Below, one piece after another: positions 26,459-34,450 of a DNA stretch of 50,621 nucleotides; within the stretch, counting starts at the first letter, position 1, and the number at the start of each line of letters is the position of its first letter. The DNA is from SIG653 sp045578045 (GTDB taxonomy: Bacteria; Bacillota; Clostridia; Oscillospirales; CAG-382). The stretch covers positions 1 through 50,621 of the forward strand of contig JAZNJM010000084.1 in the NCBI GenBank assembly GCA_045578045.1, read 5' to 3'. Both the position numbers and the translations under genes were made by a program. Under the pieces are notes generated by a model that saw nothing but the letters and a program-made list of their open reading frames with translations, was not told where the DNA came from and ran no database searches.

Positions 26459-28021
26459 TTGAACGGAATTTCAAAACTTAGCAAGGCTTTAGGAATTTTT
26501 TTAATTCTTCCTGCTTTTCTGATGTGTATATATGTCGTTATGATTGCAAACGATGAGATAGATATAGAAGACGTTTCAGCGGTTAGTATTTCAGACACAC
26601 GATATAAACATATATATAGGGAAAAGGATGACATTGAATTATACGTTTCTCTTATTCTTAAAGCGAAGGATGGAGCGTTGCAAAAAATTGAAGATGAGTC
26701 TCAAGGGTATAAAATTGAATTTGAGATGGAAAACGGCGGAACGAAAATATACAGCTTATATCCCTCTCTTAAAGGAGAAAGTCTTTTAAAGGACGGAACG
26801 GGGCATATAAGAAAGGTTGAGACTGATTTAAGTATTTTTTGCAGAGCAGAGTTTGAAAGTCTGTTTGAAATCAGATATTTGCCTGACGTTTCCGTTGAAT
26901 CGTCAGGAGAAACGACTCTTTTAAAGCCTTTGGAGTATGAATGGAGCTTTAGAAAAACAGACGATAATTTCTATTCATATACAGATGCAGAAAAGGCTTC
27001 GGCTCTTCCCGTTTTCACATTGTCAGAAGATGCGTTGAAAAAAGGAGCGTTTAATTTTTCAATAACTCCCGATGTTTTTCAGACGGAATATTTGTATAAT
27101 GAAAGTTCATATAGCAAAATAGAGAATCTTTCTATTGAAGATGGGGAAAAAATAACCGTTTCCGCCTATGCAAAATGGGAAAAAACCAATTCTTCGTTAT
27201 TTTACGGAGAGGGAAAATGGAGCTTTGAATGTGTTTTTCGTAAATCTCCAATTATAACGTTGAATAAAACGGAAGTTTCTTTAGGAGAATGTTTCGTTGT
27301 TTTGGTTGAAAACTGTAAAGCAGGAGAAACGCTGTCTGTTGAAACAGATATCGAAACGTATAAAACTCCCACTGTATATGAGGGAGATACGAAAAATTTT
27401 GCTTTAATTCCCGTTGATTTAAAAACAAGATGCGGTGAACATAATATCAAAATTTCTCTCAGCGATTCTGTTTTTGAATTTAAAGTTAACGTCAGCTCTG
27501 TTTCTAACGGTTTCGCTATGAAGAATATCGGAGCAGAAATATATAATACTGTAAATAGTCCAAACGGAATTACTGAAAACGAAAAGTTTATATCTTCTCT
27601 CGTTTCGAAAACAAATTCACAATTTTTATGGGAAAACTCTACTTTTTCAAATCCCGTTGATGGCGAGATAGACACGGGATTCGCTTGGGAGGTTTTATAT
27701 AACGGAGCTCCTCCGCAAATGCTTTTCGAGGGAAATAGCTTCGGCGTTCCCGAAAAGACTTCCGTTAAGTCTGCTGCAAAAGGAAAAGTTATTTTTTCAG
27801 GGGAAACATCAAAAACGGGTAAAGCTGTTGTTATCGACCACGGCTGCGGAATAATGTCTCATTACTACCATCTTTCCGTTTTATCGGCAACTGTTGGAGA
27901 AGAAATTGATGCAAACAAGCTTGTTGCACTTTCGGGCAAAACGGGATATACCGATAAAGCAGACCTCTATTTTGCGGTTAGCATAAACGGAGTTTACGTT
28001 AATCCGGACTTGTTTAAATAA
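26459..28021 (+). CDS. Membrane-anchored degenerate M23/LytM protein
   Basis: 520 residues; it begins at TTG 26459 after GGTGAT. One N-terminal transmembrane helix (ALGIFLILPAFLMCIYVVMI) is followed by a long beta-rich extracellular part and a C-terminal M23-like domain (about 415-520). The strand order is intact (VKSAAKGKVIFSGETS, VVIDHGCGIMSHYYHLS, VALSGKTGYTDKADLYFAV). However, the first zinc-binding segment reads FEGNSFGVPEKT in place of H-x(3)-D, and the final motif reads DLYF in place of HLHF. Only the HYYH part remains. It therefore looks like a catalytically dead LytM domain, as in known regulators of cell-wall enzymes. Confidence 0.75.
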   Translation: MNGISKLSKALGIFLILPAFLMCIYVVMIANDEIDIEDVSAVSISDTRYKHIYREKDDIELYVSLILKAKDGALQKIEDESQGYKIEFEMENGGTKIYSLYPSLKGESLLKDGTGHIRKVETDLSIFCRAEFESLFEIRYLPDVSVESSGETTLLKPLEYEWSFRKTDDNFYSYTDAEKASALPVFTLSEDALKKGAFNFSITPDVFQTEYLYNESSYSKIENLSIEDGEKITVSAYAKWEKTNSSLFYGEGKWSFECVFRKSPIITLNKTEVSLGECFVVLVENCKAGETLSVETDIETYKTPTVYEGDTKNFALIPVDLKTRCGEHNIKISLSDSVFEFKVNVSSVSNGFAMKNIGAEIYNTVNSPNGITENEKFISSLVSKTNSQFLWENSTFSNPVDGEIDTGFAWEVLYNGAPPQMLFEGNSFGVPEKTSVKSAAKGKVIFSGETSKTGKAVVIDHGCGIMSHYYHLSVLSATVGEEIDANKLVALSGKTGYTDKADLYFAVSINGVYVNPDLFK

Positions 28022-28340
28022 ATTAATCCCAACTTTTTTTAAGTGATTCAACCCCAACTTTTTTTAAGTGATTCAACCCCAACTTTTTTTAAGTGATTCA
28101 ATCCCAACTTTTTTTAAGTGATTCAACCCCGACTTATTTTAAATGATTCAACTCCGATTTATTTTAAGCGATTCAACTCTGATTTATTTTAAACGATTCA
28201 ACTCCGATTTATTTTGACAAATTAATTCTAATTTGTTTATAATGAATCAATACCAATTTGTTTAAATGATTCAATTCCGTTTTTTTGATAAATCAATCCT
28301 AACTTGCTTTAAATCATTTAATCTCAGTTTGTTTAAATAA
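28022..28340 (+). repeat. Decaying 25-bp minisatellite, 13 units
   Basis: It starts at the base after the M23-like gene stop. Units of 23-25 bases carry the core ATTCAACCCCAACTTTTTTT. Units 2 and 3 are identical, and unit 4 differs by one base. Units 5-8 change to GATTTATTTTAA forms, and the last five are strongly diverged. This graded decay suggests growth at the gene-proximal end. Confidence 0.9.
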
Positions 28341-28353
28341 TAATTTCTAAAGT

Positions 28354-28395
28354 AAAAAGCACTTATTTCCATATTAAACGGAAAGGGTGCTTTTT
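28354..28395 (+). terminator. Terminator after the M23-like gene
   Basis: AAAAAGCAC (28354-28362) pairs with GTGCTTTTT (28387-28395); an inner TTTCC/GGAAA step extends the stem. The 3' arm is U-rich. It lies beyond the minisatellite and would end the SGNH-to-M23 transcript. Confidence 0.75.
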
Positions 28396-28720
28396 GCAGT
28401 TATTATTATATTATTTTTAAAAACGAAATTTTACCTTTGTTTGTAAATCAACCACATTACAATATATATACACATCTATTTCAAGCGTTAAATTCTACCC
28501 ATATATAGATTTAGTAAAACATATTTCGTATATTTAAGAAACATTTAAGAAATATTTGTGCAACAGTTAGCAATATTTTATTCAATATTTCCATGTTATG
28601 ATTTAGTTATATTCATTTTTGCTCAACTATTTAAAGCTAAAATAGCAATATGACAAGCAACAAAAACGAGATTAGCTAATATAATTCATTTCAAAAAACC
28701 TTTTAAAATAAAAAATGAGC
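28396..28720 (+). other. AT-rich region upstream of CRISPR promoter
   Basis: No gene is seen. The stretch is very AT-rich, with a near-direct repeat of ATTTAAGAAA near 28530-28550. It probably serves as the CRISPR leader region, but I see no recognised leader motif. Confidence 0.35.
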
Positions 28721-28749
28721 TTGACAAATCTATATTTATGTGCTATCAT
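28721..28749 (+). promoter_or_regulatory. Promoter of the CRISPR array
   Basis: TTGACA (28721-28726), 17 bases, TATCAT (28744-28749). Transcription would start about 16 bases before the first repeat, in the direction expected from the repeat's ATTGAAAC end. Confidence 0.75.
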
Positions 28750-28771
28750 AAATACATCAACAAAATCTTGT

Positions 28772-28925
28772 TGTATCCCATACCCATAGGAGATTGAAAC
28801 ACGGTCATGTACGATTAGCTCTTGGCAATTAGTGTATCCCATACCCATAGGAGATTGAAACTTTAAGGTTTGTCATAATTTTGTCTCACTTTCATTTGTA
28901 TCCCATACCCATAGGAGATTGAAAC
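28772..28925 (+). CRISPR. Short CRISPR array, 3 repeats and 2 spacers
   Basis: Three identical 29-base repeats lie at 28772-28800, 28833-28861 and 28897-28925, starting TGTATCCCATACCC and ending GGAGATTGAAAC. The spacers are 32 bases (28801-28832) and 35 bases (28862-28896). The ATTGAAAC end is the 8-base crRNA 5' tag seen in types I-A, I-B and III. No cas gene lies within the window on either side, so processing would need proteins encoded elsewhere. Confidence 0.93.
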
Positions 28926-29038
28926 TATATTTTATAACATATTTTTATAAAAAATCAAAAATAGTGGTATAACACCTAATAAATTGTTTTAATTTTCCGC
29001 ATATAAAAGTTTCACATTTTTAGAAACATAAATTTAAA

Positions 29039-29090
29039 AAATCCTCTTGTGGTAGTCTTGCTTTTTTAAGCATCTACCTCAAGGGGATTA
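29039..29090. other. Long imperfect hairpin
   Basis: AATCC...CTTG.GGTAG..TTGCTT pairs with AAGCA.CTACC.CAAG.GGATT around a short T-rich centre, giving a near-continuous stem of about 22 bp with single mismatches. A T-rich stretch follows on the plus strand. It may terminate the CRISPR transcript or be a small mobile hairpin. Confidence 0.5.
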
Positions 29091-29140
29091 TATTTATTTG
29101 GATTATTAATTACCGAAACCTACATATATATAGCGTAGTT

Positions 29141-29204
29141 GTCTCAGCGGTCAAACCTCCACGCACGTAGCATATCCGTCTCAACAGTCAAACATTCACA
29201 CGTA
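29141..29204. repeat. Imperfect direct repeat pair
   Basis: Two copies of about 28 bases, 29141-29169 and 29178-29204, both of the form GTCTCA-(G/A)-C-(G/A)-GTCAAAC, ending CACGTA or nearly so. The GC content is higher than the flanks. A further small hairpin, TTGCC-CCG / CGG-GGCAA, lies at 29215-29244. Function unknown. Confidence 0.55.
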
Positions 29205-29254
29205 TGGAAGTACCTTGCCACCGCCAAAGATTTGTCGGAGGCAATAATTGATTT

Positions 29255-29296
29255 AAAAAGCTGTTGCAAATGCGAAATAACGCATTGGCAACAGCT
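29255..29296 (-). terminator. Terminator of the four-gene vWA-tubulin operon
   Basis: On the minus strand AGCTGTTGC pairs with GCAACAGCT, and inside it AATGCG pairs with CGCATT, a 15-bp stem with one mismatch, followed by UUUUU. It lies 10 bases past the stop codon of the last gene. Confidence 0.9.
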
Positions 29297-29305
29297 AAGC
29301 TACTT

Positions 29306-32300
29306 TTATTGAATCAAAAACGATATAATTGGTAAATACTTATTGCAAAAACATAATGACATTTTTTTGCCAACCGAATCTGCTATATCGTATATATAGC
29401 CCTGTGTAAGCATTTTATTCTGTATCAAATCGTATACTAATTTGCTTCCCGCTTTTATTTGAATTAACTTTTTACCTTCTTTAATTCCTTTAATTATAGT
29501 CGAAGCCATCTTCTCTGCGTCATACTCTTTAAAAAGAAGATTGTTTCTCACGAAATAATTACATTTGGTTGCAACACATTCGGGGTAAAGTTCGCTTTGA
29601 CTAATACGTCTCGATTTTAAAATCTCTTCAGTAGTTACGCAAAAATAATCATATTTTACCTCTGAATGAGAAGTCTTTTTAGCATCAGTGCTTGTAGCAT
29701 CAGCCCAGGTTGTGTCTACATAATAGTAATCATCCTCCAGCTTTATAAGATTCCAAGCGTGTCCTTCTTCACCGCATTTGCCAACAACGTACGTACATTC
29801 TATTCCCAAGCGATTGAGGATATATTGATACGCCCTTGCATAACCAGCACAAACTGCCTTTTTATCAACAAAAACACCATAAATAGATCTGATATGGTTA
29901 TCAGGATCCTTTGGCAATACAAGTCCGTTCTCTTCTTGAGAGAGCTTTATATGGTCATAATCAACAAGTTTAACAATGTTTTCGAACGTTTTTAACGCAG
30001 CTTCGTAATCGGTCATTGATGAAGAAATACCGCTTAAAAACGGTTCTACCTCTTTTTCTATTTTCTTTTGAATTAAATCTTTTTCTTTCTCACTTTTGAA
30101 TAAGTAAGTGAATTCAATTTTGACAGCGTTGTTTTTTTCATTATCAACAAAAACAACACTTTCTTTCAGCCAAAAAACCTCAGGATTATCCTTTTCAAAA
30201 TAATTCAGAATACCATAACATCTATCATAGCTAATGGTCATACTAACAGGAAGTGTCGTAACGAATCCATACACAGCATCGAAAATTTTTTGATATAGTA
30301 TTTTTTCATCTCCATTTAACAAATCACGATGGTATCTCGGAAGATTTTTGGGATCTCTTTTAATTATAGAAAGGATTTTTTTTTCTTTCAAATCGTCCTC
30401 TGAAGGTTTCGTGCTCTTTCTTTTTCCACCGTTCTCGCCAAGAAAATATGCAAAACTGTCTTCGGTATTTGCTTCTTCCATCGCTGATTTAAGATCTAAC
30501 AACCCTTTATGTTGTTCATACGTTTCTTTCAATGTTTTTGACGTTTCTTTGAATTTTAAGTCTTCCAAAGTTTGAATCTCAACATATAGTTCTTGTCCGT
30601 AAAAAATATCACTGCCATCGTTTACTATATTTTTGTCTTGCCAAAGGGATGTAATAAACTTAGCCAACGCCCCACAAACCGCAACTTCACTAATCCCATA
30701 TTCAACATATATGCATTTAGTAACATGGTTGCAATATGCATATGGAAGTTTTCCATCTTCAGAAGGTGAATACCGTTTCTTCAAGTCTTCGGTTGAAACA
30801 AAATCAACGCTGATATCTTCGGGAAAAGTATCTGAAACTGTTGTTTGTGATTTTATTGTTTTCATCACCTTTTCAAATATTTTCTCAAGTTTTTCATATG
30901 TATCCGTTGTTGTATCAGCACATTCATCACAAATTAATCTACCGTCAGAAAGAATAATTCCTTTGCCATTGTAAATTTGTTTTTGGCACAAACAACATTT
31001 TTTTGCCTCTCCATTCTCTTCACACGTTATGCGAGCAATATTGTTTTTAAATTGAGAAACAACATTATATAATCCCTCAAAATCAAACATTTCAGGACAT
31101 TGTTTATAGCCAAAATACATATATTTAGCTTCGCCTTCAAATGACAAACTCCATTCGAGATAATCAGCTACAACATGGAATATATTGGTTATCATTGTTT
31201 CGTTGCCGCCAAACAAAGTCTTAACAGCTCCATTTCCGCCTTCAACGTCTTCTAATACAGCAAAGCGAATAACTTCTTCACCCTCTTGACATTCAAGCGT
31301 TGATGGGAAAGTAGAAAATGATGTAATTCTCGGATAGAGGTCGCCTATTGCGTGGTTAAAATCGTACAACGCTTTCTCTTCTTCAGCATTGAGAACGGGA
31401 CAAACCGAAATACATCTGTAATCATCAGGGAACATAGTTTTCATAAATTCTTGTAGTATAGCCGCTAAAGAATATGAAAGTTTTGCTGCATCATTTCCTT
31501 TAAACGCCATCTCTAAAACAAGAATGTTTGTTTGTATATCTCGTTTTATTTTTATACGTTCATCTTCAGACAAAACTATATACTTAGAACAGTTTGCCTC
31601 TGCGAGATTTACTTTCTGAACAGCGTTTTCTATGGAATAGTATCCTATCGTATCAACAGTAACATTTCCTTTATATGCTGTGATGTTCATCTTTGAAACA
31701 ACACTTTTTATATCACGATACACCAAAGTGAATGCGTCTTTCTTTTCAATGTCTCCGAGATTATAAATACGACTTTGAATATAGTCCCCAGGAACATTGA
31801 TTGTGGGAACGCCATTATCAAGTTTAAGTATTCCGTTTTCAACGTCAACAGATAAAATCGTATATGTAACGTTATCCCTCACAATGTTCTGACCTGCAAT
31901 ATAGAATTGGGATATTTTATTGACACCAATTGGAATATATTCATCATTTTTACCATTTTGATACTCTATAACAGCATTTTTGGTGCTTTCAAGGAGCTTT
32001 TTATAAAACTCATTAAGTTCGTTCAATATCACAAAAACTTTGCGTTGAAGATTAGTATTATATCCTGATACTAAAGAATATTTAGGACAATCATCGTCAT
32101 CACCAACATACAATTCATAACAACGTTTAACACATTCATAAAGTGAAAGCTCTTTCTCTTCGCCTAAAAGCTGAGACGCTCTTTCTATAAACGTTTGACG
32201 TTCAATTCCGTTAACCGCATCGCAAAGAAGTGTAATTATTTGTGTCTTTTTATAGTCGGCATGTTCCAACATTGTTTTTCCAACAAGTTCTACCCTATTC

Positions 32301-34450
32301 ACATATTCTTTTGATTTATGTGTAAAATACTCTCTCAAAAGATATGGTTTACTAACAACATGAACAATAGATTTTTTACATCCCGAAAATCTTGTATAGT
32401 CATATATTGCTGTTGGCAAATTATATTTATCATCTGCCACAACAACATATCCAAAAGGTGATTCTCCTATATACCTTTTATTAATATGAAGAGAATCAAG
32501 CTCAGCTATTTGACTTGTATATAATGGATTTTCCGTTATAAGATTTATATGCGGAACCCCGTTATTACTTGCTTCTTGAGCTATAACACCTTCAAGAGGA
32601 GTCTGGTTAGCACCTTTATCTACATATATTGTTGAGTCAATACCAGTATGCCAAACAAAAACCTCGGTTTCGGAAGCCATATCAAAGGAGTGAAGCTCTA
32701 TTAACGGATCGTTTCCCAAATCAAAAAATTGAATAATGCTCCCGCTAATTCCTTGGATATGTCCAGCAGAGAAAAATCGATAAGAAAGACGTTTCTTCGT
32801 ATTAACCGTTAAATCTGCGTCTACGCCATTATAATTTATATGAGTTGTCAATTTTTCAAGTTTTTTTGCCATTATCAAACAATAATAATTGTTCGACATA
32901 AGTATCTTTTCAATATCCGAAACGAACACATCTACAAGTTCATCAAAGAAAACTTGTCCGCAAGCTGATAAATTTGAAGATATAAATTCATCTGGAGTAA
33001 GAATTAAAATATCAGGGGTTGCACCTTTATACAAATCTTCAAAGGTGCTGACTTTCCAAAAATTAACTGAAGAACAAATAATCTCGCAAATTGATTGTTC
33101 CAGATATTCTTTCATCATTTTGGACTCGTTTTTATCCTTGCATATAAAAAGAGCTCTATTTCCAAATGAAAGGTAAACAAAAAGGTAATGAACGATATAT
33201 TCACCCAGAGAAGAATATATTGTAGAATCAAAAAGCACATTATTGCCTTCAATCATCGCTTCAATTCCTTGTAAATATCCCCCATTAACAAACCCGTTTT
33301 TCTTTTGGATAAAATTATGTATATTCTTTATTGCTTGTTTTTTATCTGAGTATTTATATTTGTTCTTTCCTGAGGAATGAGAAGCGGAGAAATTTTCAAT
33401 TTCATAATTAATACCATATTTTTCTAAAAAAACTTTTCTAATTTCGGAAAGGTCAATTTCTTTTTCTTCAGTTTTATCAAAAGCAAATGAAAAACGCTCT
33501 TCTTCTGCAATTTCTGTTTCTTTCATATCGCCGTTTATAAAGAAAAGTATCTCATAAAGCATAATAAGCGAAAGCACAGGAGACAAAAATGTATTTTCTA
33601 CAATAAATAACGCTATTTTATAAAAAACAGATATTTTGCTAAAAGAGAAAAACGCAGGGATGAGAACAAAAACGCACGATATCAAATAAATAAAACTAAT
33701 GATAAAGGTAAAGATTTTAAGTTCTTTTGCCCATCTATATGTTCCATCTTTAACGTATACATACCCCTCTTCTCTTCTATAGAACTTTCCAATGATCCAA
33801 AACCACGCCTTTTGAATAGGTGTGAAATTTTCTTCATCTATTAACTCTGTTTCTTCCGTCAAAACATCAATATCTTTTTCGTCATTTCTATCTGTTAAAA
33901 CCTCGAAAGGAACAACGCTCTTCTTTTTTCTTGTTTTTTTGAAAACCATATAAGAATTTTTTCGAAGAGTATCTATTTTTTTATCATTACTGCCTTTTAT
34001 TTTACTTGTATTCCCATTATTAGAATTTGGTTTATTTGATGTTTTTTTTGAAGTTGATTTAAAATCTATATCCGTAAAAACTTTTTTATCCAAAATTAAT
34101 CTTACAAACTTTTTCAACACCAACATTAAAACACAAAAAGCGGCATTAATGGTTAAAATAACAGTTACAGATAATACATATTCAAACCTATCAGGTATTT
34201 TATTTCCTAACCATTCAAAAAACTTCATTGCTTTAATGGCATTAACAAGATTAATTACAGTTGGAAATAAAAAGCAAATCACAAATATTTCGATCGCTGT
34301 AATAAATACAAAAATCAAATTATTTCGTCTGTACTTTCCTTTGTAGCTATTATAACAAAAAGAAAAAAAGCGGTCGATTGGCAAAAACGGCAACGAAAGA
34401 AAAGCTATTATCGCAAGAATAGCGATTAATTTCAAAATAAATACACTCAT
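29306..34450 (-). CDS. Giant membrane protein: pseudo-helicase, zinc finger, transglutaminase-like
   Basis: 1714 residues. It starts in a 4-base ATGA overlap with the upstream gene, so it is translationally coupled. About five membrane helices lie in the first 300 residues. About 390-700 follows the order of SF2 helicases: LQGIEAMIEGNNVLF at the Q/motif-I position, ALFICKDKNESKMM, DILILTPDEF (about 485) and VFFDELVD at the DEAD-box position (about 500). GKT of motif I and the SAT motif are absent. LEDVEGGNGAVKTLFGG (about 1067) resembles the DUF1998 region of MrfA-type helicases. A treble-clef finger CCLCQKQIY...LICDEC lies at about 1153-1180. The region near 1253 resembles a DA1-like peptidase without HExxH. 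The C-terminus is transglutaminase-like with Cys1534 (AVCAGYA), His1564 (GHAWN) and Asp1579 (YVDTTWAD). It could be a Cys-protease or crosslinking effector; helicase activity is unlikely. Confidence 0.7.
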   Translation of the reverse strand: MSVFILKLIAILAIIAFLSLPFLPIDRFFSFCYNSYKGKYRRNNLIFVFITAIEIFVICFLFPTVINLVNAIKAMKFFEWLGNKIPDRFEYVLSVTVILTINAAFCVLMLVLKKFVRLILDKKVFTDIDFKSTSKKTSNKPNSNNGNTSKIKGSNDKKIDTLRKNSYMVFKKTRKKKSVVPFEVLTDRNDEKDIDVLTEETELIDEENFTPIQKAWFWIIGKFYRREEGYVYVKDGTYRWAKELKIFTFIISFIYLISCVFVLIPAFFSFSKISVFYKIALFIVENTFLSPVLSLIMLYEILFFINGDMKETEIAEEERFSFAFDKTEEKEIDLSEIRKVFLEKYGINYEIENFSASHSSGKNKYKYSDKKQAIKNIHNFIQKKNGFVNGGYLQGIEAMIEGNNVLFDSTIYSSLGEYIVHYLFVYLSFGNRALFICKDKNESKMMKEYLEQSICEIICSSVNFWKVSTFEDLYKGATPDILILTPDEFISSNLSACGQVFFDELVDVFVSDIEKILMSNNYYCLIMAKKLEKLTTHINYNGVDADLTVNTKKRLSYRFFSAGHIQGISGSIIQFFDLGNDPLIELHSFDMASETEVFVWHTGIDSTIYVDKGANQTPLEGVIAQEASNNGVPHINLITENPLYTSQIAELDSLHINKRYIGESPFGYVVVADDKYNLPTAIYDYTRFSGCKKSIVHVVSKPYLLREYFTHKSKEYVNRVELVGKTMLEHADYKKTQIITLLCDAVNGIERQTFIERASQLLGEEKELSLYECVKRCYELYVGDDDDCPKYSLVSGYNTNLQRKVFVILNELNEFYKKLLESTKNAVIEYQNGKNDEYIPIGVNKISQFYIAGQNIVRDNVTYTILSVDVENGILKLDNGVPTINVPGDYIQSRIYNLGDIEKKDAFTLVYRDIKSVVSKMNITAYKGNVTVDTIGYYSIENAVQKVNLAEANCSKYIVLSEDERIKIKRDIQTNILVLEMAFKGNDAAKLSYSLAAILQEFMKTMFPDDYRCISVCPVLNAEEEKALYDFNHAIGDLYPRITSFSTFPSTLECQEGEEVIRFAVLEDVEGGNGAVKTLFGGNETMITNIFHVVADYLEWSLSFEGEAKYMYFGYKQCPEMFDFEGLYNVVSQFKNNIARITCEENGEAKKCCLCQKQIYNGKGIILSDGRLICDECADTTTDTYEKLEKIFEKVMKTIKSQTTVSDTFPEDISVDFVSTEDLKKRYSPSEDGKLPYAYCNHVTKCIYVEYGISEVAVCGALAKFITSLWQDKNIVNDGSDIFYGQELYVEIQTLEDLKFKETSKTLKETYEQHKGLLDLKSAMEEANTEDSFAYFLGENGGKRKSTKPSEDDLKEKKILSIIKRDPKNLPRYHRDLLNGDEKILYQKIFDAVYGFVTTLPVSMTISYDRCYGILNYFEKDNPEVFWLKESVVFVDNEKNNAVKIEFTYLFKSEKEKDLIQKKIEKEVEPFLSGISSSMTDYEAALKTFENIVKLVDYDHIKLSQEENGLVLPKDPDNHIRSIYGVFVDKKAVCAGYARAYQYILNRLGIECTYVVGKCGEEGHAWNLIKLEDDYYYVDTTWADATSTDAKKTSHSEVKYDYFCVTTEEILKSRRISQSELYPECVATKCNYFVRNNLLFKEYDAEKMASTIIKGIKEGKKLIQIKAGSKLVYDLIQNKMLTQGYIYDIADSVGKKMSLCFCNKYLPIISFLIQ

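Noticed and set aside
29141..29204. Additional CRISPR repeats
   Set aside because: The two copies are diverged and differ entirely from the array repeat; spacing of 8 bases leaves no spacer.
29306..34450. Active helicase annotation
   Set aside because: The GKT of motif I and the SAT motif are absent, so ATP-driven unwinding is not supported.
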